Under the pieces are notes generated by a model, which ran no database searches, was not told the origin of the DNA, and was given only the letters and a program-made list of their open reading frames with translations. A stretch of 64,000 nucleotides of DNA from an uncultured Lachnospiraceae bacterium. Lineage in GTDB: Bacteria > Bacillota > Clostridia > Lachnospirales > Lachnospiraceae. The first letter of the stretch is position 1, and every line of letters begins with the position of its first letter. Positions 54,401-59,536 of the stretch are shown piece by piece. Position numbers and translations under genes: made by a program. Location: positions 1 to 64,000 of the forward strand of contig CALWQT010000002.1 of NCBI GenBank assembly GCA_944383765.1, given 5' to 3'.

Positions 54401-55378
54401 ATTCCGGCAGGCAGGGAAACCTTTGCAGCTTCCATGCCGGAAACGGTCCGTACAGAAAAGGTCATGGAAACAGCCACACCATCCGAGGCTTTTCTGGCAG
54501 AAGAGATGGAACTGGGAGGTGAGAGATACCGGCTGGAATATACGGAACGGGAAGTGCTTTCCGTGGTCGTAAAGCCGGGGAGACAGATCGTCCGGGAATC
54601 GGAGCCTTTCCTGGAAAATGAGCCGGAGCTGCCTCCGGAGACCATAGAGATGGGAGAGAGCCTTTACCGTCTGGTATCCATGGAAACGGAAGAGGTCATT
54701 CTGGAAGAGGAACAGAAAGAGGTGTCCGGTGAGATCCTGTATGAGGTGGAGAAGGGTTACCATCTTCCGGAGACTGGAGAGATATTGGTAGAAGATGGAC
54801 TGGTGGGGGAACTGTCCTATAAACTGCCCCTGCTCCGGAAAACGGAAGGGGAGTGGAAATGGACGGACGGCTTTTCGTTTCCACTCACCATAGAGAATTA
54901 TGGTGCGGACCTTTATGCCCTGGGGGATACCTGGATCTCCCAGGGAGCGGACCTGATGGATCACGGACCTGATATCTTAGAGAGCATGGGTCTGGACCCG
55001 GAATATTACCGGATCCAGGAGATCCGGTGGCAGGGAGGCCCATACCTGGAAAACGGAGTTTTGTACCGGAAAGCCCAGGCATCAGGCTTAAAGAAAGTCT
55101 GTACGGTAAAAGCGCTGTATAGTGGGACTGTTACCATTCCGGAACGGAAGGCAAAGGTAAGGAGAACTGTCTACCAGGACAGGCCAGATGAGAAAGCCTA
55201 TCAGATCAGGCTTGCCGGTACTTACCGGAAGGTCAGGGAGCCATGGTGGAGAGAAGTTCTGGGGGATGTGATCACATTCCTGAAGGAAAACTGGCTGGGG
55301 ATCAGCATCTTCCTGGTGTGGATCGTGATTCTTCTGTTTCTGGTCAGGGGGGAGAAAAAAGGAGGTAAAAAGAAATAG
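42407..55378 (+). CDS. Giant SpaA/Cna_B-type surface adhesin with internal sorting signal
   Basis: A 4,323-residue exported protein; AAGGAGGAG precedes the ATG at 42407. Signal peptide 1-36. Residues ~45-350 form an N-terminal domain with FYCIDGH (C51), resembling thioester adhesin heads. Then come about ten SpaA/Cna_B-like domains, near 358, 797, 1514, 2036, 2768, 2911, 3222, 3342, 3445, 3734 and 3833. Each has a lysine strand (VEVEKTGEDG, IWISKKDFKDG) and a glutamate box (ITETVPPEHH, LEETEAPAGY), the features of isopeptide-bonded pilin domains. At 3955-3986 there is a complete sorting signal: IPETG, a hydrophobic helix and KKRK. The frame then continues ~340 residues: a second signal-like helix (LFFAFLLVGGMSIPAG), a soluble domain, a final membrane helix and a KKGGKKK tail. 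No sortase gene is in the window. Confidence 0.85.
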   Translation: MIQRKTKRRRLAFITACLTAAMAVLPYMPERAEAASGDQVEAWGDGWHFYCIDGHTYATNGVCTNGDLYEEVSADTLLNEQEQVIVFWAMLSFKADKGDSNAQKFLNLINVNAAASGLMPISKKVNEEDLKGVIHSAAVRAHYPWLDFAVAHAEDYMKLMGVLGGGSTNGGGKIPSALQGSASLATAVKPVKQGDAWVIQFDPNGADADFIAKVPLQFLAAGSEVSENGTWVDTPPGGWNVTKTSTQIRFTNPDPNAAMLNIRFNPQNTDYESVSEQFSSPQEMYVSTLQTVKPVRCSGKHKAGGKTHPIEEHQRNADLMFKNFPVFYFASLGGSTSQAEGSGSFQVFRHEEDMEAHYNVRIHKYDYETGKPLEKARFNLYERFDDKDQVNQERDGHVEIYEGGDPYASYIIHEPAVWSGFRLVTSLLTDQNGQASYTLEKGYHYDKTFCNGHPAPELSEVPEEETDPETGEVLNGDAIEDAKAENREAAQEWLDTLAACEEKASGAFDGVHFHWLSGNVSQGAIEDAASSGEKTSVGSTSGASGEESYERSGAKADCQATYEKFISLEYSYTFKESTAREGYTVHGAHTDDVPIEIITTDSSENGANSRFEGGYSSEISRTTGWQLNPPEQAPVPGDSSSQKGVGLAQGEREEASYYGSPYLERIRESVQASLLLYPSDSLNPDGEGTPSEVKTKATISEIATDSDLIPEEDGYGWGEVSFSGMTGLSDALSVGTGSMEALTFSVSARSSGGQFDAAYSEALSSGSVGDEVDKGDDGNLSHGVTDSWKVYDHRTEGEVHFNKKDLDLAAGEDADFNAYGETEGDGTLEGAVYGLFAREDIVHPDGKTGVVFEQNDLVAVASTDKNGDGSFVAITEAPGHTYDYGTGQVVETESGWAKKAPGNLFTGEKALDDYTEDGSFQGKETKRIYQDNLGNNGNPWIGRPLLLGKYYIKELSRSEGYELSVNGKTDPVSNQGYDLDVTMAKGEGSVAVTRAPYVEPQSSGMDEDTMPNVLHFTVRSEGTKDTGFDLAFTGYPEGTKLYRLDSGTEIREEQVPTGEKEKKLLYDAFGDPVWKVAEEDNRYPKRNPDGSFQTEEVTVNAVVSSMPVIREGVIDVGKTENTLTTGSDPATGQADRDRNQGTLTMADGEAEYLKYKLEQALRANGFATPKKNGSYTTRNAMAYDRGSRNGETVIYGAPVTEVLVPKESGGSPVTIGDALLTLLDYYSRNGQFTYGGLDGYEDSGSQWVFRLYAGFPGNPEDVYSSQANSGTAYHRVEYLPDDPAHSPRYVYADYTADGNGVFGRLENFQTWETGGASRCSATLVTDAVADGNGDLHSKTVSRNVYFRKGEILTDQYGNRIQDYEWVDKMTTVTTEVPVTRWSEIPVSLKNGVLVAHMDSRYTDGFGAAHSDEAGADYTMKAVLPKEMIKLSQEDAEKLPPEYGYQAGEEIGYGDYVLAVSKGTLSAYLDFQDQSLTGDGLYVEETELTYPGQGTVFQDGGTRTEPVQVYERPIRQKVKITKDITSYKDNTYGIEEVPAMANFRFKAYLRSNLERLYRDEEGKVAWVDKNGNEVSYEELLDQKAPAGSDGASVPKLYTRVPHLTDSRTTGSISNNTWEEAVTANEVLYGFQDGFLSGEQNPGYTRVLETMEQTVTDENGTERQVTAYNYEKFFDAVYTANTDVWDAWRPADGHTPSDAVRQFAIRWYLDWEVEKLVQDNGNGETEPVEGGESYQDEIYDKALSLAVEKAENYLKPFFSYDLDRIYAVDWDSARDGGSDGDDTTLSADIPQGEDSYVGISRYLPYGIYVVVEQQPERADLEDFANKHYQTELPKEITVPSVYEGETGEWDSTYSYDSALSREAQAAAYQIRFGEEWDEAFQTGAGGHVVKAHNRDGDFEVYPYGLETDKLTGTGYEGYRVSQSLYRPYKDIYHTENGASWYPNEAVAAYYRYGSVSEDHGLADGVLFAKGANDLKEETAQVRDRVKTATGALTAYEGQYAPALVPWSMREPEDGQGSSGIWSGYGESSWHNTLYHAFLRIEKTDRETGEDILHDGAVFAIYRADREEDADGEGRVRFYEEDTVIHGSREFLEAMGAWDITPVAKGGIPPYLGAYYGTVPAGTPVCLESDQVFLTDREGARTGTFEAFSTTRDLLLPDPDTGEVVWENQTTGYLETPEPLGAGTYVIAEVKPPAGYVRTAPIAVEVYSDRVEYYRDGDRDDRVTAAIYEYEDPQEGAGEEVGLSVPSMTDTSRILVGNTPVRLSVRKEKTESGETTTLFDGRVNGSIAELKGRYGLENLELAYNQSGKYLGYGWKKGFLEEMEALQQAGEPVELLYEGGIFTGQARFTGPVSAAQDEDRFLPGATLTLYEGIPLTESGGTEDIRYEGLTVERGLNGAVSRMYLKKGYAGERVVFLKENAGDLPDPEEEELSYSWTRQEDDTGEGTWTYRTVQREDTDILFYSLAGLTVMEEQDGQLLGYDRQGKTIPLRDGEPAFALKDGKAYLELVCPDYASLHYDRYDSVFDRVPEGTELYHVDSDGNRDSLVDPYTGMAYAKDDAGQVQVWPVTLHRDEDGRLLSMEKIRTYRVAIFQDGDGKDYTIGTYDSRKNDLIKEMNPVLDEHGLPVYYQKSEEEYRKGEAVYDRDGDFLYYRYDDGLTAKDRNAYIVEDTKDLKDIGTDPETMEDDDPLFHRQGEAYLMENTWVTGDDRVNDPFRYGPTTGQEDVLKRVVPGSYILEETRAPEGYARALPIALTVEETDTEQTVTMNDEPTKVIIEKVDAPDDYRGTVEDRHQVLSGTETYEKAKGTYTYAPVSGAGLALYPAKKRVADGETIYEKTSDTPASWTVLTSDNQEKTVTGTWVTGSNPIFLEGIPAGTYLLEETEAPSGHIRNSIPMEVSPLGEVQRFVLPDDHTQAAFLKYMEEDGTAVPMPNRHRAELTLYEAETDGNGNILTDENGIPRYRADRPVDTWQTDDCLEYTKTVNTFQYGNDGFLSWLQELTGIGNDRYLTGFCWDYEKLFAEYGDTFTSLSWKAERTAVRDSEEDGVWLTSRGDRIVTEGDRITFPEGISPEDREGFEAAYRAHKDREGLSWLVERTAKRLSSETTGHGETVTQTWQTEEGSVVRITSYRDLMENGTYGRKYEYQFNYRELDQERYPGAASYDTADGRHHLDRLPLGEEDGQGRKQGLYVLVETGTPKGFLTAEPKEVVLEETKDLQLYAMENDRPHILVGKKRTDGTLLEGARLGLYRPDGNGAFSEDPDLLITSWVSGSDGTYTEADEENGKIPEGMKVGDLRLHRIDGVGEGTYYLAELEPPPYYLPMLPEKIKVEEGRPWVFFAVNEEKTGMVEVEKTGEDGKSSLSGAVFTLENLDTGKTYLLVTDGEGKASVDGLPVGKAGKYGVIEPYRYRITETVPPEHHEVSMEPVEFIFTDSTAIRLWWGLKVSDRETEIWISKKDFKDGVPVKGAVLAVYEAVEQDGRYEAEGEALETWVSDGDRHKVKGKLSAGRTYLLKELSAPEGYVVAEPMIFTVSEDGKGVSSVRDSRLMIRSILDPSGDILGLETIGRQPVDTRLSITNLETGVMETRQATGRTEELLEEEGYRDGDLCRVEEQVVYSDGRVETVSSLTFRIGLTDGRYQVPTAYGIRTELELYQTDGKHSESEKEKKLLDTWIPEASEGYAHRTENREGSGEDIFRSGQEYRLVETTVFTDGRRETTGMLQFRLGEDGQPEGLELFDRPTEASLSKQAFATGKELPGAQMVLKEADGTVVETWRSGTEPHVIRGTLEPGKTYILEETEAPAGYLLAEPVRFTVSEDGTIDRVVMEDKKKPGGGDPDGTVRVTILKYDQATLQGLPGAEFIICREDGSLYQTVRTGEDGTIRFDCPEPGRYLVQETEAPEGYEQSDQVYSFEVTASGRVEGDLKIPNEEETVVRKLGRIFGEYTPFLDGTGGWKHRYDGKWVIPETGDGSLLLPALLLGMAGLAGWYLTGKKRKLFFAFLLVGGMSIPAGRETFAASMPETVRTEKVMETATPSEAFLAEEMELGGERYRLEYTEREVLSVVVKPGRQIVRESEPFLENEPELPPETIEMGESLYRLVSMETEEVILEEEQKEVSGEILYEVEKGYHLPETGEILVEDGLVGELSYKLPLLRKTEGEWKWTDGFSFPLTIENYGADLYALGDTWISQGADLMDHGPDILESMGLDPEYYRIQEIRWQGGPYLENGVLYRKAQASGLKKVCTVKALYSGTVTIPERKAKVRRTVYQDRPDEKAYQIRLAGTYRKVREPWWREVLGDVITFLKENWLGISIFLVWIVILLFLVRGEKKGGKKK

Positions 55379-55416
55379 AGGTGTATGAGAATCTGAAATT
55401 CTCATATACCTCTTTA
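55378..55416. terminator. Bidirectional terminator after the giant adhesin gene
   Basis: GAGGTGTATGAGAAT at 55378-55392 pairs with ATTCTCATATACCTC at 55398-55412 (one G-T pair) around CTGAA, followed by TTT. It starts on the last base of the stop codon and also serves the convergent gene. Confidence 0.85.
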
Positions 55417-55429
55417 AAAGAACGGAAGC

Positions 55430-55654
55430 TTAACCCTGATGATAATAATTGTCAGGGTCCAGCTTTACTTCCATGACGTCCTCCACATTACACTGAAGGA
55501 TATTGCACAGCATATCAATGGTATGCGTGGAAACGTACATATTCTTTTTTAAGCGGCCAATCTGTCCGGCACTTACCCCATAATATTTGATCAGGCGGTA
55601 CTGGCTGACATTTGCTTTTTTCATGGTCTCCCATAATCTGTCGTAATTGACCAT
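55430..55654 (-). CDS. Small XRE/Cro-type HTH regulator
   Basis: A 74-residue protein that is almost entirely a Cro/C1-type helix-turn-helix (VSQYRLIKYYGVSAGQIGRLKK, then TIDMLCNILQCNVEDVMEV). AAGGGGTG lies upstream; the start may be 55654 or 55660. It is convergent with the giant adhesin gene. Regulation of the surface locus is possible but unsupported. Confidence 0.85.
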   Translation of the reverse strand: MVNYDRLWETMKKANVSQYRLIKYYGVSAGQIGRLKKNMYVSTHTIDMLCNILQCNVEDVMEVKLDPDNYYHQG

Positions 55655-55820
55655 CTGCATCACCCCTTTGTTATATTAAACCGTTGTTCACCGTATATGT
55701 ACATTATCCAAAAATGGAAAATAATATACACGCAATGAAAAAATAAGGTGGAAAAATAATAAAAGTTACCGTATGATATAAGAAAAATGCTGATAATTCA
55801 ATAAATGAGGAATGAAAGAG

Positions 55821-56870
55821 ATGATAAAACCGTTAAAAGAAATGAGTCTGGAAGAATTGTGGGAATTATTTCCAATTTATCTGGAAGAATATAATTTTCA
55901 ATGGAAAAAGTGGTTTCTGAAAGAACAAAAGAGTTTATGGAAATTATTGGGGAATCATGCCCTTACCATACGGCATGGAGGCAGCACAGCCGTAGAAGGG
56001 CTGGTGGCAAAACCTACCGTAGATATTTTTGCAGAAATGGATTGGGAATATCCGGAAGAAGCAGTTATTCAAAGGCTGGAGCATAACGGCTGGATTCTGA
56101 TGACAGGGGGAGACTGGAGAGCGTCTTCCAGGCTTTTGCTGGGAAAAGGGTATACGGAGCATGGTTTTGAGGAGAAGGTGTTCCATCTGCATCTGAGAAA
56201 AAATGGAGATTGCCCTGAACTTTATTTCCGGGATTATCTAAGAAAACATGGAGAGACAGCAGCAGAGTACGGAAAGTTGAAAGAAAAACTGAGCAGAGAG
56301 TACCGCCATGATCGGGACGGATATACAGAAGCAAAAGGCTCTTTTGTAAAAACGTATACGGAAAAAGGAAGAAAAGAATTTGCCCCCAGATATGGTTATG
56401 GAAGCATAGAAGAATACAGAGGGAATAAGAAGGAGCTGATGCCGCTTTTATTGCTGGGAGATGAACAAGAGTCCATGATCCACCGATACCTGGAACAGGG
56501 GAACGTATTTGTATGTTTGCTTGACGGGAAGCTGGTTGCAGAATGTGTGGTTGTGGATGGAGAGGATAGCAGCAGTGAAATTAAAAATCTGGCTGTGTTT
56601 CCTGAGTTTCAGAGGCTTGGCTGTGGAAAACGGTTATTGAATCATGTGGCAGACCAATGTGCTGGAAAAGGAAAGGAATGGCTGTATGTAGGGACGGGTG
56701 AGACTCGGGAAACTTTGTCGTTTTATGAGTCCTGTGGGTTTGTATACTCTCATAGGCTTAAGGACTTTTTTCTTCAATATGATCCTCCTGTGGTAGACAG
56801 GGGAATCCTGTTAAGGGATATGATTATGCTAAAGAAAAGATTGAATATTTCGAAAAATAAAAGAAAATAG
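55821..56870 (+). CDS. GrpB-domain / GNAT acetyltransferase fusion
   Basis: A 349-residue two-domain protein. Residues ~10-175 are GrpB/UPF0157-like, a nucleotidyltransferase-fold family (HGGSTAVEGLVAKPTVDIFAEM, then VFHLHLRKN and FRDYLRKHGE). Residues ~205-320 are a GNAT acetyltransferase with the acetyl-CoA loop LAVFPEFQRLGCGKRLL and YESCGFVYSH. The two domains are usually separate proteins. The start at 55821 has GAGGA ten bases before it; 55812 is possible. Substrates unknown. Confidence 0.85.
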   Translation: MIKPLKEMSLEELWELFPIYLEEYNFQWKKWFLKEQKSLWKLLGNHALTIRHGGSTAVEGLVAKPTVDIFAEMDWEYPEEAVIQRLEHNGWILMTGGDWRASSRLLLGKGYTEHGFEEKVFHLHLRKNGDCPELYFRDYLRKHGETAAEYGKLKEKLSREYRHDRDGYTEAKGSFVKTYTEKGRKEFAPRYGYGSIEEYRGNKKELMPLLLLGDEQESMIHRYLEQGNVFVCLLDGKLVAECVVVDGEDSSSEIKNLAVFPEFQRLGCGKRLLNHVADQCAGKGKEWLYVGTGETRETLSFYESCGFVYSHRLKDFFLQYDPPVVDRGILLRDMIMLKKRLNISKNKRK

Positions 56871-56964
56871 TTGAGAAAAGTAAAGAAAAATTTATAAAAA
56901 TCAAAAAACAATATACTATTTATGGGTAAATACAAAATACTGAAAAAATAATAAGCAAAAAGTA

Positions 56965-56993
56965 TTGACAAATCAGAACGGCCAGAGTATACT
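56965..56993 (+). promoter_or_regulatory. Near-consensus promoter of a noncoding transcript
   Basis: TTGACA at 56965-56970, exactly 17 bp, TATACT at 56988-56993: the best promoter in the window. No plus-strand protein gene follows for 1.4 kb. Confidence 0.85.
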
Positions 56994-56999
56994 AAGGGT

Positions 57000-57380
57000 A
57001 CAAAGAAAAAAGAGATAAGAAAAGAACAACAAAACGAAAAGAAGGAGGTACGGACCACCGAAAACGTAAGTTGAGTTTCACTTCTATAAAGAAGTTGGAA
57101 CATAGGAAAACTCAGATACCGGAATTTCATATTTTAAGAAGATAAGGACAGGAACCTGTAAAAGAAATAAATTATCCATTTATTATATGACGAGAAAGTA
57201 TAATAAAATTGCAGATAAGCTTACAGGCAAGAGAATGAAAAAATGTCAGAGGAATCTAAATAAGACCGGTGGAAGAGAAAATTGAATAAGAAAAATAGAA
57301 TAAAGAAAGGAAATTAGTCCCATGGACGAGATAGTTTAAAGGCGGATATCGAAAGAAAATGAATTCGGTATCCGCCTATT
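57000..57380 (+). ncRNA. Candidate ~380-nt structured noncoding RNA
   Basis: Transcription from 56965-56993 would end at a 13-bp stem (GGCGGATATCGAA 57341-57353 with TTCGGTATCCGCC 57364-57376, one G-T pair) followed by a T-rich run. Between them the RNA is purine-rich with few long frames. A two-level helix is visible: TGAGTTT (57072-57078) with AAACTCA (57108-57114), enclosing ACTTCT (57080-57085) with AGAAGT (57090-57095). GGAGG at 57044 is not followed by a sensible gene. It does not show the conserved cores of RNase P, tmRNA or SRP RNA. I do not recognise the family; the clostridial raiA RNA is one to compare. The whole gap 56871-57387 has no other gene. Confidence 0.65.
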
Positions 57381-57387
57381 TCTGTTA

Positions 57388-58302
57388 TTATGGTAAAATT
57401 CCTTCCAGATTGAAAGGCGGCGTATACTCTTCTTTGGCGCTGCTTTTTTCTTGCATGAAACCCTGGTTAAGCCCCAGGGCTATGGCATGATCCAAAACCT
57501 GGTTATATTCATAGGAGGTAATACGCCGGTTGATTTCAGGAAATTCTTTGCTCCGGTGAAAGGGAGTATATTGACTGAGCAAACTGATAAAGAAAGAATC
57601 CTTTGGCAGATTGCCTGCAATCCAGTCAAGGAGTTTCTTGGAATCTTCTTTTTGCCCTGGAAGGACCAGATGACGGATGATAACTCCGCGTTTCATAAGC
57701 AGACAATGGGAATCCGGGTCTTCTTCCATTACGGGAGAACCAGTTTGGCTGATCATAGCCGGGATTGCTTTGGATGCTGCAGAAAAGTAATCAGCAGCTT
57801 TGGAATATTTTAAGGAAAGCTCCGGGCTGAAATACTTGAAATCCGGCAGATAAATATCCACGTAGCCTTTTAACAGATCCAGGGTTTCTATCTGTTCATA
57901 GCCTCCACAGTTAAATACAACGGGAATGGAAAGACGGTGTTTTACCTGATCCAGAGCATGAAGAATAGAAGGAATATAAGGAGTGGGAGAAACCAGATTG
58001 ATATTGTGCGCTCCTTTTTCTTCCAGTTCCAGGAAAATATCTGCCAGCCTGTTCTCTGAAATTTCTGTTCCGTAGCCTTCGCTGCTTATGGTGTAATTCT
58101 GACAGAAACAGCAGCGTAACGTACAGCCACTGAAAAAAATGGTTCCGCTGCCCCGTTTTCCGCTGATACAGGGTTCCTCCCACATATGGAGAGCGGCACG
58201 GGCGGCTTTTATCCGGGGACCGCATCCACAGAATCCTTTTGTTATAGTCCGGTCAACCTGACACATATGGGGGCAAAGACGGCAGGCAGAGTAATCGATC
58301 AT
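57388..58302 (-). CDS. Radical SAM protein, PflA-like
   Basis: A 304-residue enzyme. The S-adenosylmethionine cluster motif is C60-x3-C64-x2-C67 (SGCTLRCCFCQN). An N-terminal cysteine-rich segment (CRLCPHMC...CGCG) may bind another metal cluster. This resembles the pyruvate-formate-lyase-activating-enzyme-related group whose substrate is not established. Start 58302 has AGGAGG upstream; the longer frame to 58338 lacks a site. It is convergent with the noncoding RNA, whose terminator is shared. Confidence 0.88.
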   Translation of the reverse strand: MIDYSACRLCPHMCQVDRTITKGFCGCGPRIKAARAALHMWEEPCISGKRGSGTIFFSGCTLRCCFCQNYTISSEGYGTEISENRLADIFLELEEKGAHNINLVSPTPYIPSILHALDQVKHRLSIPVVFNCGGYEQIETLDLLKGYVDIYLPDFKYFSPELSLKYSKAADYFSAASKAIPAMISQTGSPVMEEDPDSHCLLMKRGVIIRHLVLPGQKEDSKKLLDWIAGNLPKDSFFISLLSQYTPFHRSKEFPEINRRITSYEYNQVLDHAIALGLNQGFMQEKSSAKEEYTPPFNLEGILP

Positions 58303-58419
58303 AGAGGCTTCCTCCTCAGTTATAAATTGACAAATCATGAAAGCGTGTTACAATAAAATACAATTTTATGGGAATACAGGCAGATTTGTCAAGATTTGCG
58401 GAATGGGAAGGATAAGAAT

Positions 58420-59133
58420 ATGAAATGGAAAACGAAAGAGTTGGGCTATGCTTTTCCGAAAACAGTGCCTGTGCTGGCTGGATATCTGGTACTGGGGGCA
58501 GCTTATGGCATGCTTATGGCAGGAAATGGATATGGCCCTTTCTGGTCAGTTCTGATCAGTGTGGTAGTATATGCAGGAAGTCTTCAGTATCTGGGAGTTT
58601 CTCTGTTAGTTTCCGGAGTCAATCCTCTTTATGGTTTTGTTCTGTCTTTCATGCTCAATGCGAGGCATTTGTTTTACGGGATATCCATGCTGGATAAATA
58701 TAAAAATGTGAAAAAATTCAAACCATATCTGATTTTTGCCCTGACAGATGAAACATTTTCTGTTCTCTGCGGAGAGGTGACGCCATCAGAACTCGACAGG
58801 GACCAGGTCTATTTCTGGATTGCGTTTTTAGACCACTGTTATTGGGTACTGGGAACATGGCTGGGGGCCATGCTGGGAAATGCTCTTACCTTTAATACTG
58901 CGGGAATGGATTTTGCGCTGACAGCTTTGTTCGTTGTGATCTTTGTGGGACAGTGGAGCGAGAAGAGTGGACGGAAACCTGCGATTCTGGGAGTTGGAGC
59001 AGCAGTATTATGCCTGCTGTTATTTGGGGAAGATCAGTTTATTATTCCTGCCATGGCTGTGATGCTGGCAGTGCTGTTTTTTGTATATAATAATAGGAAA
59101 GTTTTGGAATCCAAGGAAAAGGAGGCGGTATGA
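58420..59133 (+). CDS. azlC: Branched-chain amino acid exporter large subunit AzlC
   Basis: A 237-residue membrane protein with about seven helices and the family stretch [24 protein letters not shown] and [13 protein letters not shown]. AzlC-AzlD pairs export branched-chain amino acids (first seen as azaleucine resistance). AAGGATA precedes the ATG at 58420. The stop overlaps azlD by four bases. Confidence 0.93.
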   Translation: MKWKTKELGYAFPKTVPVLAGYLVLGAAYGMLMAGNGYGPFWSVLISVVVYAGSLQYLGVSLLVSGVNPLYGFVLSFMLNARHLFYGISMLDKYKNVKKFKPYLIFALTDETFSVLCGEVTPSELDRDQVYFWIAFLDHCYWVLGTWLGAMLGNALTFNTAGMDFALTALFVVIFVGQWSEKSGRKPAILGVGAAVLCLLLFGEDQFIIPAMAVMLAVLFFVYNNRKVLESKEKEAV

Positions 59134-59510
59134 TGAAAGAAATAGGAGGAGATATGCTTCTTGTAGCAGCTATGGTGGCAGCTACAATGCTTACCAGATT
59201 CCTGCCGTTTCTAATCTTTCGCGGGGGAAAACCGACGCCGCCTTTTGTGGTGTTTCTGGGAAAGACGCTGCCATATGCTACCATAGGACTGTTGGTAGTA
59301 TACTGTTTGAAAACCCCTATCTTATCGGTAGCCAGTCAGTTGTCAGGGCAGAATGGGGGAGAAATCATAAAAAATCCGGGAGCCTGGGGCATCCCGGAAT
59401 GGATAGCAGTTTTTGCAGTTGCAGTTCTTCATATGTGGAAGAAGAATTCATTGATCAGTATTGGAATCGGAACTGTACTTTATATGGTGCTGGTACAGGC
59501 AGTGTTTTAA
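59130..59510 (+). CDS. azlD: Branched-chain amino acid exporter small subunit AzlD
   Basis: A 126-residue membrane protein with four helices, including [16 protein letters not shown], the AzlD signature, and the conserved [14 protein letters not shown]. Start codon overlaps azlC, or ATG at 59133 is used. Its 3' end forms half of a terminator. Confidence 0.93.
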   Translation: MMKEIGGDMLLVAAMVAATMLTRFLPFLIFRGGKPTPPFVVFLGKTLPYATIGLLVVYCLKTPILSVASQLSGQNGGEIIKNPGAWGIPEWIAVFAVAVLHMWKKNSLISIGIGTVLYMVLVQAVF

Positions 59511-59536
59511 ACTGCCTATACCAGCGCTTTTGTTTT
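59489..59536. terminator. Bidirectional terminator between azlD and the MATE gene
   Basis: GCTGGTACAGGCAGT at 59489-59503 pairs with ACTGCCTATACCAGC at 59511-59525 (one mismatch), then CTTTTGTTTT. The stem overlaps the ends of both convergent genes. Confidence 0.8.

Noticed and set aside
30085..55412. Integrative conjugative element
   Set aside because: No relaxase, coupling protein, VirB4-like ATPase or integrase lies in the block. Only the toxin-antitoxin module and mosaic composition hint at mobility.
57040..57300. A protein start after GGAGG at ~57044
   Set aside because: No frame longer than a few codons follows, and the region has paired helices instead.
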